From NCBI GenBank assembly GCA_964640085.1, contig CAZXFA010000006.1, positions 52,519 to 116,518 on the forward strand: 64,000 nt of DNA. The letters run 5' to 3'. Of the stretch, positions 48,919 to 56,762 are shown piece by piece. This DNA is from CAZXFA01 sp964640085 (GTDB lineage: Bacteria > Actinomycetota > UBA4738 > HRBIN12). Under the pieces are notes generated by a model. That model was given only the letters and a program-made list of their open reading frames with translations. It was not told the origin of the DNA and did no database searches. The position numbers were made by a program, and so were the translations under genes. The stretch's first letter is position 1. Each line of letters starts with the position of its first letter.

Positions 48919-49668
48919 CTCCAGGCGCTCGACCTCCCCGAACCGGACGGTCGTCGTCCCGGATCCCGCCGCGACGACGAGCGCGCCGGTCCCATCGACG
49001 TCCACCGCCTCGCCCTCCACGACCGCTCCCGTCGAGGTCCGCGCCCGCACCCGGGTCCCGATCGTGGCGCAGACCCCCCGGTAGGCGGCCATCACCGCCC
49101 GGGGGAACATCTCATCGGTCGGTCGGTAGCTCGCCACGAAGGCCCGCAGGAACCCGGCCAGTAGCGCCTCGTCGTCGGCCGGCAGGGCGCCGGCCTGCGG
49201 CAGGTCGGCTGGCGGCGACCACAGGTTCACCCCCACGCCGAGCACCACGTGTTCGAACCGATCGCGGGACAACCGCGACTCGGCCAGGATCCCGCCCGCC
49301 TTGCGCCCCTCGACCAACAGGTCGTTCGGCCATCGGCAGGTGACGAGGCCGGCCCCGACTTCGGCGCACGCCCGGACCAGCGCCACCCCGGCCAGCAGCG
49401 TGAGCAGGCCGCCGAGGTCCGGCGCGAGATCGGGGCGGAGCACGAGGGAGAACATCAGCGCACGCCCGGGCTCGTCGTGCCAGACACGCCCGAGCCGTCC
49501 CCGACCGTGGGTCTGGTGGCCGGCAGCGACGAGCGTCCACTCCGGCGCGCCTCCCTCGGCCATCCGCCGCGCCGTCTCCTGCGTCGACGGGGTAACCTCG
49601 TCGAACCGAACGGGGGCCTGCACCCCCGCGCGTTCGAGCGCGCGGGACAGTGCCTGATCATCGAGCAT
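48916..49668 (-). CDS. birA: Biotin--[acetyl-CoA-carboxylase] ligase (BirA catalytic form)
   Basis: 250-aa ligase that activates biotin to biotinyl-AMP and attaches it to carrier lysines. The biotin/ATP loop is QTHGRGRLGRVWHDEPGR. CRWPNDLLVEGRKAGGILAE is the signature block (KWPNDL in most homologues), followed by VVLGVGVNLW. A small C-terminal SH3-like domain ends the protein. There is no N-terminal DNA-binding domain, so it is not a BirA repressor. Divergent from the biotin carboxylase gene that encodes its likely substrate, with 57 bp between. Confidence 0.92.
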   Translation of the reverse strand: MLDDQALSRALERAGVQAPVRFDEVTPSTQETARRMAEGGAPEWTLVAAGHQTHGRGRLGRVWHDEPGRALMFSLVLRPDLAPDLGGLLTLLAGVALVRACAEVGAGLVTCRWPNDLLVEGRKAGGILAESRLSRDRFEHVVLGVGVNLWSPPADLPQAGALPADDEALLAGFLRAFVASYRPTDEMFPRAVMAAYRGVCATIGTRVRARTSTGAVVEGEAVDVDGTGALVVAAGSGTTTVRFGEVERLE

Positions 49669-49725
49669 CGCGAGGTTTGACTCCCTTAGGGACGTACCGG
49701 ATTATCGGCTGCCGGAGCACGCGAC

Positions 49726-51456
49726 GTGGCGAAACCCAAGATCCTGATCGCGAACCGCGGCGAGATCGCCGTGCGCATCATCCGGACCGTCCGCGAGCTC
49801 GGCTTCACGTCGGTCGCGGTCTACAGCGATGCGGATCGCGAGGCCCTCCACGTGGAGATGGCCGACCAGGCCCACCGGATCGGGCCGGCGCTGCCCGCGG
49901 ACTCCTACCTCTCGATCGGCGCGATCCTCGATGCCGCCCGGAAGTCCAAGGCCACCATGGTCCATCCCGGATACGGGTTCCTCTCCGAGCGGGCCCACTT
50001 CGCCCAGGCGGTGCACGAGGCCGGGCTGACCTTCATCGGACCGGCCCCCCACGCGATCGACATGATGGGCGACAAGGCGGCCGCCCGGCGGGCCGCCGAC
50101 AGGGTCGGCGTGCCGATCGTCCCCGGCACCCCTGAGCCGGTGTCGCTGGAGGAGGCGCCGCGGGAGGCCAAGCGGATCGGGTTCCCGGTGCTCGTGAAGG
50201 CGGCGTTCGGCGGCGGCGGCCGCGGGATGATCGTGGTCCGCAAGCCCGAGGAGCTGGAGGCCGCGCTGGCCCGCGCGGCCCGCGAGGCGCAGGCGTACTT
50301 CGGCAGACCGGAGGTGTTCCTCGAGAGGTACCTGGACCGCGCACACCACGTCGAAGCTCAGGTGCTGGCCGACGTTCACGGCGACGTGTTCTTCCTGGGT
50401 GAACGCGACTGCTCGGTCCAGCGTCGCCACCAGAAGCTGATCGAGGAGACCCCATCGCCGGTGGTGGACGCCGACCTGCGCCAGCGGATCGGGGAAGCCG
50501 CCCTGGCGCTGGCGAAGGAAGCCGGCTACGTCAACGCGGGGACGGTGGAGTGCATCGTCGACGAGGACGGGTCGTTCTACTTCCTCGAGATGAACACCCG
50601 CCTGCAGGTTGAGCACACGGTCACCGAGATGGTGACCGGCCTGGACCTGGTCGCGCTCCAGATCCGCGTGGCCCTCGGGGAGCGCCTCGACCTCTCCGAC
50701 GTGCGGGCGCACGGCCACGCGATCCAATGCCGCATCAACGCGGAGGATCCGAGCCGGAACTTCCTCCCGGGGCCCGGGCGGATCGTCGCCTACCGGGAGC
50801 CGTCGGGGCCGTTCGTCCGCGTCGACTCAGCCGTCGAGGCCGGCCGCGAGGTGCCCCCCGACTACGACTCGATGTTCGCCAAGGTGATCGTCTCGGCTGA
50901 GACGAGGGATCGCGCGATACGGCGGATGGACCGCTCGCTCGCCGAGTTCGCGGTTGAGGGAGTCCCGACCACGATCCCACTCCACCGCTGGATCCTGGGC
51001 TCGCGGGCGTTCGGCAAGGCCACCCACAGCACGACGTGGCTCGAGAAGGCCCTGCGCGACGTCCAGCTCGAGCAGCCACCCGTCGACACGTCACAGGCCC
51101 CGGCGGAGGCGAAGGCGCCGGTGCCGGCCGAGCTCCTCCTGGAGGTCGACGGGCGCCGCGTGCCGGTCCGGATCTTCGACCACCGCCGCGACACCGCGCC
51201 GAGGCCCCCTTCGCCCCACACGGCCCATCACGGGGAGGCCGTCCACAGCGTGATCTCCGCGCCCATGCAGGGGATCATCCTGCGGGTCCTGGTGGAGCAG
51301 GGCCAGGAGATCCGGGCGGGTGACGTCGTCTGCGTCCTCGAGGCGATGAAGATGGAGAACGCGATCCCCGCTCCGCGCGAGGGCGTGATCACCGAGCTGC
51401 CGATCCGAGCGGGACAGGTCGTGCAGGCCGGTCAGACCCTGGCCGTGATCGACTGA
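49726..51456 (+). CDS. accA: Biotin-dependent acyl-CoA carboxylase alpha subunit (biotin carboxylase + BCCP)
   Basis: 576 aa. Residues ~1-445 are biotin carboxylase: KILIANRGEIAVRIIRTVRE, KAAFGGGGRGMIVVRKPEEL (ATP-grasp Gly loop), ERDCSVQRRHQKLIEETPSP, and YFLEMNTRLQVEHTVTEMVT with the catalytic Glu, Asn and Arg. A short linker leads to a C-terminal biotinyl domain with EAMKMENA, biotinylated at Lys542. It carboxylates biotin for the beta subunit, most likely the one at 31961. GTG 49726 starts the conserved strand. The symbol follows actinobacterial use (AccA-type fused alpha chain). Confidence 0.93.
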   Translation: MAKPKILIANRGEIAVRIIRTVRELGFTSVAVYSDADREALHVEMADQAHRIGPALPADSYLSIGAILDAARKSKATMVHPGYGFLSERAHFAQAVHEAGLTFIGPAPHAIDMMGDKAAARRAADRVGVPIVPGTPEPVSLEEAPREAKRIGFPVLVKAAFGGGGRGMIVVRKPEELEAALARAAREAQAYFGRPEVFLERYLDRAHHVEAQVLADVHGDVFFLGERDCSVQRRHQKLIEETPSPVVDADLRQRIGEAALALAKEAGYVNAGTVECIVDEDGSFYFLEMNTRLQVEHTVTEMVTGLDLVALQIRVALGERLDLSDVRAHGHAIQCRINAEDPSRNFLPGPGRIVAYREPSGPFVRVDSAVEAGREVPPDYDSMFAKVIVSAETRDRAIRRMDRSLAEFAVEGVPTTIPLHRWILGSRAFGKATHSTTWLEKALRDVQLEQPPVDTSQAPAEAKAPVPAELLLEVDGRRVPVRIFDHRRDTAPRPPSPHTAHHGEAVHSVISAPMQGIILRVLVEQGQEIRAGDVVCVLEAMKMENAIPAPREGVITELPIRAGQVVQAGQTLAVID

Positions 51457-51474
51457 CGCCGGCTCGAGCCGTCG

Positions 51475-52164
51475 CTACGCGCCGGGCCGACCCCAGGCGT
51501 CTCGCCCGGTAACCCGGAAGCCAGCGTCGTGGATCTTGTAGGCACGGTTCACCGAGATGAGCAGGGCGGTGAGGGTCTCGACGATCCGCGCCTGGGTGAG
51601 GTCGCCGGCGTCGACCCATCGGAGGTTCGGGATCGCGTCGATCAGCTCCCCGACGACCGCCTTGGCCTCCCGGTCGGTGCCGCACACGAAGACGTCGCTT
51701 TCCATCGGCCGCTCGAGGTCCTGGAGCTGCTCCCCGCTCACGGTGTGGAACGCGGCGACCATCCGCACGCCCGGATCCAGGATCGCCTTGGCCTGTTCGG
51801 CCGCCGAGCCGTGCCAGGGCCGCAGGACGTGCCAGGCCCGACCACCGACCGCGGTCGCCAGCGGGCTCGTGCAGTCCACGACGATCTTGCCCGCCTCGAC
51901 GTGGAGCCTGATCGCCCGGTAGATGTCCGCCTGTCCCCCGTACGGCACCGTCACGAAGATCACCTCCCCCCGCTCGGAGGCCTGCTCGTTCGTCGTGCCG
52001 TCGACCGCCGCATCGACACCCGCGATCTCGCGGGCCTTGGCCGCCGACGCGGCACCCTTCTCCTCCGAGCGCGAGCCGATGATCACGTGCTGGCCCGCCC
52101 GCGCGAGGCGAAGGGTGAGGCCGAAGCCCTCCTCCCCCGTACCGCCGATCACCGAGATGTCCAT
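51475..52164 (-). CDS. npdG: F420-dependent NADP+ oxidoreductase (NADPH-dependent F420 reductase)
   Basis: 229-aa Rossmann protein that transfers hydride between NADPH and coenzyme F420. MDISVIGGTGEEGFGLTLRL is the NADP-binding loop; HVIIGSRSEEKGAASAAKAR has the Ser-Arg that selects NADP phosphate. VIFVTVPYGGQADIYRAIRL and FHTVSGEQLQDLERPMESDV are family blocks. ATG 52164 is seven bases after TACGCT. Its presence implies that the organism makes F420. Convergent with the biotin carboxylase gene. Confidence 0.9.
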   Translation of the reverse strand: MDISVIGGTGEEGFGLTLRLARAGQHVIIGSRSEEKGAASAAKAREIAGVDAAVDGTTNEQASERGEVIFVTVPYGGQADIYRAIRLHVEAGKIVVDCTSPLATAVGGRAWHVLRPWHGSAAEQAKAILDPGVRMVAAFHTVSGEQLQDLERPMESDVFVCGTDREAKAVVGELIDAIPNLRWVDAGDLTQARIVETLTALLISVNRAYKIHDAGFRVTGRDAWGRPGA

Positions 52165-52171
52165 GCGGCGA

Positions 52172-52177
52172 AGCGTA
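52172..52177 (-). promoter_or_regulatory. -10 box of npdG
   Basis: TACGCT on the reverse strand ends seven bases before ATG 52164; no ribosome site is visible. It lies just downstream of the hairpin at 52190-52222. Confidence 0.5.
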
Positions 52178-52189
52178 TCCGAGACGGGG

Positions 52190-52222
52190 GGCGGCGCCGG
52201 GCCCGAAGGGCCCGGCGCCGCC
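52190..52222 (-). terminator. Terminator hairpin after the DUF4397 gene
   Basis: Perfect 15-bp stem GGCGGCGCCGGGCCC (52190-52204), GAA loop, GGGCCCGGCGCCGCC (52208-52222). It insulates the DUF4397 gene from npdG on the same strand. The stem core equals that of the 17361-17396 hairpin. Confidence 0.75.
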
Positions 52223-52246
52223 GGGTCGACCGGTGGTCCGTGGGGG

Positions 52247-52918
52247 CTACCGCCGGACGCCGATCTCCCACGACTGGACCATGAAGCCGAAGCCGCTGGT
52301 CGCGTCGCCCCACGCATAGACCGCGTAGGCCATCCCCTTCCGGAGCTGGAGCACCGACGGCCCGATGACCGGGGTGTAATCCCCGGGAGCGGCGACCCAG
52401 GCCGCGTAGATCCCCCTGGGAACCACGAGGGTGGCCTGCTGGCCGTTGGCGAAGCCCTCCAGCAGTCGGGCGCCGTTCGCGAACACGTCCACCTCTCCGG
52501 CGGCCGCCGTGTGGCGGACCGTCACACGGGACGCACCTTTGGCCACGGGCCGGGTCCTGTTCCGGAACGCCGACAGGGTCGGGTCGCCGGCGGCATCCAG
52601 ATGCGCCACCCACGAGACGTTGGAGCCCGCGACGAGCGGGATCGTCGCCGACAGGGTCGGGGCCGAGCTGGACGCGGCACCCGCGACCCGCAGGTCGACG
52701 ACGTAGTCGCCGGCCGGCAGCTCGATCGGGTCGGTCATCGTGCCGGGCGCGAACCCCGGCAGGGCCAGCCCGTCGTTCAGGTACACGTCGACCGTGAGAC
52801 CGGGCACGGCATGTACGACCGTCACCGTGCCGTCGCCCGTGGCCGGGCTCGCGGAAGCGGGGCCGGCGACCGCCAGGGCGGCAACCGCGGCGAGTGCCGC
52901 GGTGAGCAGCTTGCGCAT
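52247..52918 (-). CDS. Secreted DUF4397-domain protein
   Basis: 223 aa. A signal peptide (residues 1-24, with AxA-type cleavage after GPASA) precedes two similar beta-rich repeats. Repeat 1 begins VTVVHAVPGLTVDVYLNDGL and repeat 2 begins RVTVRHTAAAGEVDVFANGA, each followed by a PAGDY/PRGIYAAWVAAPGD-like turn. This is the DUF4397 pattern found in actinobacterial exported proteins of unknown role. A textbook GAAGGAGGAACC ribosome site precedes ATG 52918. The 130 bp upstream are relatively AT-rich and probably hold its promoter. Confidence 0.87.
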   Translation of the reverse strand: MRKLLTAALAAVAALAVAGPASASPATGDGTVTVVHAVPGLTVDVYLNDGLALPGFAPGTMTDPIELPAGDYVVDLRVAGAASSSAPTLSATIPLVAGSNVSWVAHLDAAGDPTLSAFRNRTRPVAKGASRVTVRHTAAAGEVDVFANGARLLEGFANGQQATLVVPRGIYAAWVAAPGDYTPVIGPSVLQLRKGMAYAVYAWGDATSGFGFMVQSWEIGVRR

Positions 52919-53048
52919 CGGTTCCTCCTTCTCGTCCAGGCGGGCCGTTCCCGCCGTCGGAGCGCACGGTAGGCGAGTCGGTGCAATGCTGACGAGCTTC
53001 AGCGGGTATATGCATGGTTTCGTGCCTGGTGCAGAACGGGAGTGAGGC

Positions 53049-54626
53049 CTACCGTGGACGGTACTCGCCGAAGACCCGTCGCAACGCGTCCGAGACCTCG
53101 CCGACCGTCGCGCGGGCGCGGAGCGCCTCCCGCATCGCCGAGAGCAGGTTGTCGGAGCCGCGGGCCACGCGGTCGATCTCCGCGAGCCGACGCTCCACCT
53201 CGTCCCCGTCGCGCGCCGCGCGCAGGGCTCGCACCCGCTCCACCTGTCGCGCCACCTGCTCCTCGGAGATCCGCTGGATCTCAACGGGACGCTCCTCGGG
53301 AGCCTCGAACCGGTTCACGCCGACGACGATGCGCTCACCGGACTCGACGCCCTTCTGGATCCGGAAGGCCGCCTCGTGGATCTCGTCCTGGTAGAAGCCG
53401 GCCTCGATCGCGGCAACCGCGCCGCCCAACCGGTCGATCCGCTCCACGTACGCCGTCGCCTCCTCTTCGATCCGATCCGTCAGGGCCTCCACGAAGTACG
53501 ACCCGCCGAGCGGATCGACGGTCCCGGTGATGCCGGTCTCGAACGCGATGACCTGTTGCGTGCGGAGGGCGATCTTCGCCGCTCGCTCGGTGGGCAGCGC
53601 GAGGGCCTCGTCGAAGGAGTTGGTGTGCAGCGACTGCGTCCCGCCGAGCACCGCGGCCAGCGCCTCGAGCGCCGTCCGCACGATGTTGTTCTGGGGCTGC
53701 TGCGCGGTGAGCGTGGCGCCCCCCGTCTGCGTGTGGAACCGCAGCATGAGGCTCCTCGGGTCCCCCGCCCCGAACCGCTCGGCCATGATCCTCGCCCACA
53801 TCCGCCGGGCGGCTCGGAACTTCGCGACCTCCTCGAAGAAGTGCAGGTGACAGGCGAAGAAGAACGACAGCCGGGGTGCGAACGCGTCCACGGCGAGCCC
53901 GGCGTCGAGCGCGGCCTGCACGTAGGCGATCCCGTTCGCCAGCGTGAACGCGGCCTCCTGGACCGCGGTCGCTCCGGCCTCCCGCATGTGGTACCCGCTG
54001 ATCGAGATCGTGTTCCACCGGGGGATCCGCTCCCCGCAGTAGGCGAACAGGTCCGTGATCAGCCGCATCGACGGCCCGGGCGGGTAGATGTACGTGCCCC
54101 GGGCGGCGTACTCCTTGAGCAGGTCGTTCTGGACGGTCCCCGACAGGCCGGCGGGATCCACGCCCTGGTCCTCGGCGACCAGCTCGTACAGGAGCAGGAT
54201 GACCGGCGCCGTCGCGTTGATCGTCATCGAGGTCGAGACGCGATCGAGCGGGATCCCATCGAACAGCCGCGCCATGTCCTCCACCGAGTCGATCGCGACG
54301 CCGGTCTTGCCGACCTCGCCCTCGGAGCGCGGGTGGTCCGAATCCAGCCCCATCTGCGTGGGGAGGTCGAAGGCAACAGACAGGCCCGTCTGTCCATGCT
54401 CCAGCAGGTACCGGAAGCGGCGGTTGGTCTCCTCGGCCGTGCCCATCCCCGCGTACTGGCGCATCGTCCACGGACGTCCCCGGTACATCGTGGGGTACAC
54501 GCCGCGCGTGAACGGCGGCTCGCCCGGCCGGCCGAGGCTGCGCTCGGGATCCGAACCCGCCCGGTCGTCCGGACCATAGACCGGCCGGAGCTCGATGCCC
54601 GAGTCCGTGGCGCGGCGCTCCTCCAT
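53049..54626 (-). CDS. mutA: Methylmalonyl-CoA mutase large (substrate-binding) subunit
   Basis: 525 aa, the (beta/alpha)8 catalytic barrel of the B12-dependent mutase that converts methylmalonyl-CoA to succinyl-CoA. Key blocks are RGRPWTMRQYAGMGTAEETN with the active Tyr, GLSVAFDLPTQMGLDSDHP, RWNTISISGYHMREAGATAV with the active His, and RFHTQTGGATLTAQQPQNNI. There is no C-terminal cobalamin-binding domain, so a separate small subunit is needed; none is in the window. ATG 54626 is six bases after TACGCT. The barrel sequence is closer to methylmalonyl- than ethylmalonyl-CoA mutases by eye. Confidence 0.92.
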   Translation of the reverse strand: MEERRATDSGIELRPVYGPDDRAGSDPERSLGRPGEPPFTRGVYPTMYRGRPWTMRQYAGMGTAEETNRRFRYLLEHGQTGLSVAFDLPTQMGLDSDHPRSEGEVGKTGVAIDSVEDMARLFDGIPLDRVSTSMTINATAPVILLLYELVAEDQGVDPAGLSGTVQNDLLKEYAARGTYIYPPGPSMRLITDLFAYCGERIPRWNTISISGYHMREAGATAVQEAAFTLANGIAYVQAALDAGLAVDAFAPRLSFFFACHLHFFEEVAKFRAARRMWARIMAERFGAGDPRSLMLRFHTQTGGATLTAQQPQNNIVRTALEALAAVLGGTQSLHTNSFDEALALPTERAAKIALRTQQVIAFETGITGTVDPLGGSYFVEALTDRIEEEATAYVERIDRLGGAVAAIEAGFYQDEIHEAAFRIQKGVESGERIVVGVNRFEAPEERPVEIQRISEEQVARQVERVRALRAARDGDEVERRLAEIDRVARGSDNLLSAMREALRARATVGEVSDALRRVFGEYRPR

Positions 54627-54632
54627 GCGCTC

Positions 54633-54638
54633 AGCGTA
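54633..54638 (-). promoter_or_regulatory. -10 box of the mutase gene
   Basis: TACGCT on the reverse strand ends six bases before ATG 54626; no ribosome site, so leaderless translation is likely. It lies in the 73-bp divergent region shared with the methyltransferase gene. Confidence 0.5.
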
Positions 54639-54687
54639 GACCGGGATCTGCCCCGGCGGACGCGAGACACGCTCGGGTCACGTCCCA

Positions 54688-54693
54688 TATGGT
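54688..54693 (+). promoter_or_regulatory. -10 box of the O-methyltransferase gene
   Basis: TATGGT ends six bases before GTG 54700, again with no ribosome site between. Confidence 0.4.
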
Positions 54694-54699
54694 GCGTCC

Positions 54700-55332
54700 G
54701 TGGACATCGTCGACCCGAGGATCGAGGACTACCTTCGGGCCAGGCTCGCCCGCTACGACGAGCCGGTCCTGCTCGAGATGGAGGCCGAGGGCCGCGAACG
54801 CGGGTTCCCGATCGTTGGCCGGCCGGTGGGCGTGACCCTGGAGCTGCTGGCTCGTTCGGTGGGCGCCCGGCGGGTGTTCGAGCTGGGGTCGGGGTTCGGC
54901 TACTCGGCGTACTGGTTCGCGCGGGCCGTGGGACCCGAGGGCGAGGTGCACTGCACGGACGGCGACCCCGCGAACGAGGACAAGGCGCGGGAGCGCCTGA
55001 CGCGCGCGGGGCTGTGGGACCCGATCCGGTGGCACGCGGGGGATGCGCTGGCATCGTTCGCGCAGGTCTCGGGCCGATTCGACATCGTCTTCGTGGACAT
55101 CGACAAGCACGAGTACCCCGACGCGTGGCAGGCTGCGAGGGATCGCATCCGGCCCGGCGGCCTCTACGTGGCGGACAACACCCTCAGCGCGGGCGGCACG
55201 ACCGTGCTGGACGAAGGCCGGAACCCGCAAGCGGTCCGTGAGCACAACCGGCTGATCGCAGGAGACGACCGTTACGTGAGCACGCTCATGCCGATGCGCA
55301 GCGGGGTGCTGGCCGCGCTCAGGATCGCCTGA
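54700..55332 (+). CDS. Class I SAM-dependent O-methyltransferase (family 3)
   Basis: 210-aa methyltransferase resembling catechol/caffeoyl-CoA O-methyltransferases. The SAM site is RRVFELGSGFGYSAYWFARA, followed by the acidic EVHCTDGDPANEDKARERL. FDIVFVDIDKHEYPDAWQAA holds the likely metal-binding Asp, and LYVADNTLSAGGTTVLD the second acidic site. The acceptor is not identifiable. The GTG start fits the -10 box. It is followed after six bases by a membrane-protein gene. Confidence 0.87.
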   Translation: MDIVDPRIEDYLRARLARYDEPVLLEMEAEGRERGFPIVGRPVGVTLELLARSVGARRVFELGSGFGYSAYWFARAVGPEGEVHCTDGDPANEDKARERLTRAGLWDPIRWHAGDALASFAQVSGRFDIVFVDIDKHEYPDAWQAARDRIRPGGLYVADNTLSAGGTTVLDEGRNPQAVREHNRLIAGDDRYVSTLMPMRSGVLAALRIA

Positions 55333-55338
55333 GGACCG

Positions 55339-55794
55339 ATGCTCGCCCGGCTCCGGTTCCTGTTCTGGAGCATCGTCTCCGGGGCGCTGGTGCTGGTGGT
55401 GGTGGGGATCCTCGTGCCCGGTGGGAGCGGCTCGTACCGATGGTTCCCGGCCGCCGTGGCCGTCTTCGGGGCGGGCGCCATGGGCGCGAGCCGATGGTCG
55501 AGCGCCCGCGCGCTCGACGCGAGCGATCCACAGAGGCTCGCCGCGTCGTTCGTACGCGCCACGATCGTGGGCGCGGCGCTCGCCGAATCCCCAGCGGTGA
55601 TCGGCTCGGTGGGCTCGATGGCGACCGGCGACCCGTGGCCGGCGATCGTGGGCGGAGCGTGGGCCCTCCTCGCCTTCTCGTTCGTGGCCCCCAGCGAGAC
55701 GAACCTCGATCGTCGGGAGACCCAGCTCCGCTCACAGGGCTCCTGGTACTCGCTCCGGGAGGCGCTGGGGGTCGGAGAGGCTCCGAGCGCCTGA
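55339..55794 (+). CDS. Small membrane protein of unknown function
   Basis: 151 aa with about four hydrophobic segments: two before residue 50 (LFWSIVSGALVLVVVGILV and FPAAVAVFGAGAMGA), one over AASFVRATIVGAALAESPAV, and one over IVGGAWALLAFSFVA. The cytoplasmic tail is Arg/Ser/Glu-rich. The ATIVGAALAESPAV stretch recalls short-chain membrane proteins of unknown role; I do not recognise a named family. It starts six bases after the methyltransferase stop. The next 116 bp separate it from the succinate dehydrogenase operon. Confidence 0.68.
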   Translation: MLARLRFLFWSIVSGALVLVVVGILVPGGSGSYRWFPAAVAVFGAGAMGASRWSSARALDASDPQRLAASFVRATIVGAALAESPAVIGSVGSMATGDPWPAIVGGAWALLAFSFVAPSETNLDRRETQLRSQGSWYSLREALGVGEAPSA

Positions 55795-55910
55795 GGGTCC
55801 GGGCCCCCGGGTCCCCTTCCGCCGGAACGGAGTAGACTCCGCGCCGTCGGGCGAGGCTCCGAACCGTTCGGCCCGGCATACCCGCGCTAGGCTGTTGGCC
55901 GAGGGACGAC

Positions 55911-56306
55911 GTGGCGAAGCGGAAGTCCGACATCGGGACGCTCTACAAGGGCAGTCCGGGCCAGTGGTCCTGGCTGGCCCACCGGATCACCGGGATCGCC
56001 GTCATCCTGTTCCTGTTCGCCCATGTGGTGGACACGGCGGTCGTGGGGTGGGGCCCGGACGCCTACAACCGCGTGACCGGCGTCTACCACAACTGGGTGG
56101 TGAAGCTGCTCGAGCTGGGACTGGTCGCGGCGGTGCTGTACCACGCGATCAACGGCCTGAAGATCATGCTGTTCGACTTCTGGCCGTCGACCACCCGCTA
56201 CATGAAGCCGCTTTCCCTGGCGTCGACGAGCGTGTTCCTGCTGGGGATGGTGCCCATCACCTGGATCATGGGGCAGAGCATCCTCGAGTCGGCGGGGGTC
56301 CTGTGA
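55911..56306 (+). CDS. sdhC: Succinate dehydrogenase cytochrome b subunit
   Basis: 131-aa membrane anchor of complex II with three TM helices. The conserved SPGQWSWLAHRITGIAVILF segment begins the fold, containing the Ser and Arg that line the quinone site, and candidate heme His residues lie in the following helices (LFLFAHVVDTAVV and AAVLYHAINGLK). GTG 55911 is preceded by GAGGGACGAC; a TAGGCT box lies at 55888-55893. First gene of sdhCDAB; its stop overlaps sdhD (TGATG). Confidence 0.9.
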   Translation: MAKRKSDIGTLYKGSPGQWSWLAHRITGIAVILFLFAHVVDTAVVGWGPDAYNRVTGVYHNWVVKLLELGLVAAVLYHAINGLKIMLFDFWPSTTRYMKPLSLASTSVFLLGMVPITWIMGQSILESAGVL

Positions 56307-56758
56307 TGGCGGTCAAGGCGCCCGAGCATCCATCCGCGCCCACCCCGCCCCGCCCGGGCGGCGTCCTCGGCTACCGGGGGCGCGAACGCCCAGCCGGCGG
56401 CTTCGAGCTGTGGTCGTGGCTGTTCATGCGGGTGAGCGGCGTGCTGCTGCTGGTGCTCGCCGTCGGCCACGTCCTGATCATGCACGTGGTCGACGAGGGC
56501 GTGGACCGGGTCGACTTCGGCTTCGTCGCCACCCGGTGGGGCAGCCCGTTCTGGCGGACGTGGGACTGGGCCCTGCTCGTGCTGGCGCTGATCCACGGGA
56601 TCAACGGCCTGCGGGTGGTGGTCCAGGACTACGTTCGGTGGCCCGGAGCCCGTCTGGCCGTGAACATGCTCTTCTACTCGATCGGGTTCGTCCTGTTCGT
56701 GCTGGGGACGGTGATCGTGTTCACGTTCGACCCGAGCCGCTGGCCGGGGACCCTCTGA
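56306..56758 (+). CDS. sdhD: Succinate dehydrogenase membrane anchor subunit
   Basis: 150 aa with three TM helices after a proline-rich cytoplasmic start. WSWLFMRVSGVLLLVLAVGH holds the quinone-site region and a heme-ligand candidate; LVLALIHGINGLRVVVQDYV is the second conserved helix. ATG 56306 overlaps the sdhC stop. The N-terminal ~35 residues (KAPEHPSAPTPPRPGG) are longer than in E. coli SdhD, as often seen in actinobacteria. Four bases separate it from sdhA. Confidence 0.9.
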   Translation: MAVKAPEHPSAPTPPRPGGVLGYRGRERPAGGFELWSWLFMRVSGVLLLVLAVGHVLIMHVVDEGVDRVDFGFVATRWGSPFWRTWDWALLVLALIHGINGLRVVVQDYVRWPGARLAVNMLFYSIGFVLFVLGTVIVFTFDPSRWPGTL

Positions 56759-56762
56759 GCCG

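Noticed and set aside
52975..53015. Small open frame beginning ATG 53015 (reverse) before the DUF4397 gene
   Set aside because: It runs out of frame through the DUF4397 gene with low-complexity translation. The AT-rich patch is better read as promoter sequence.
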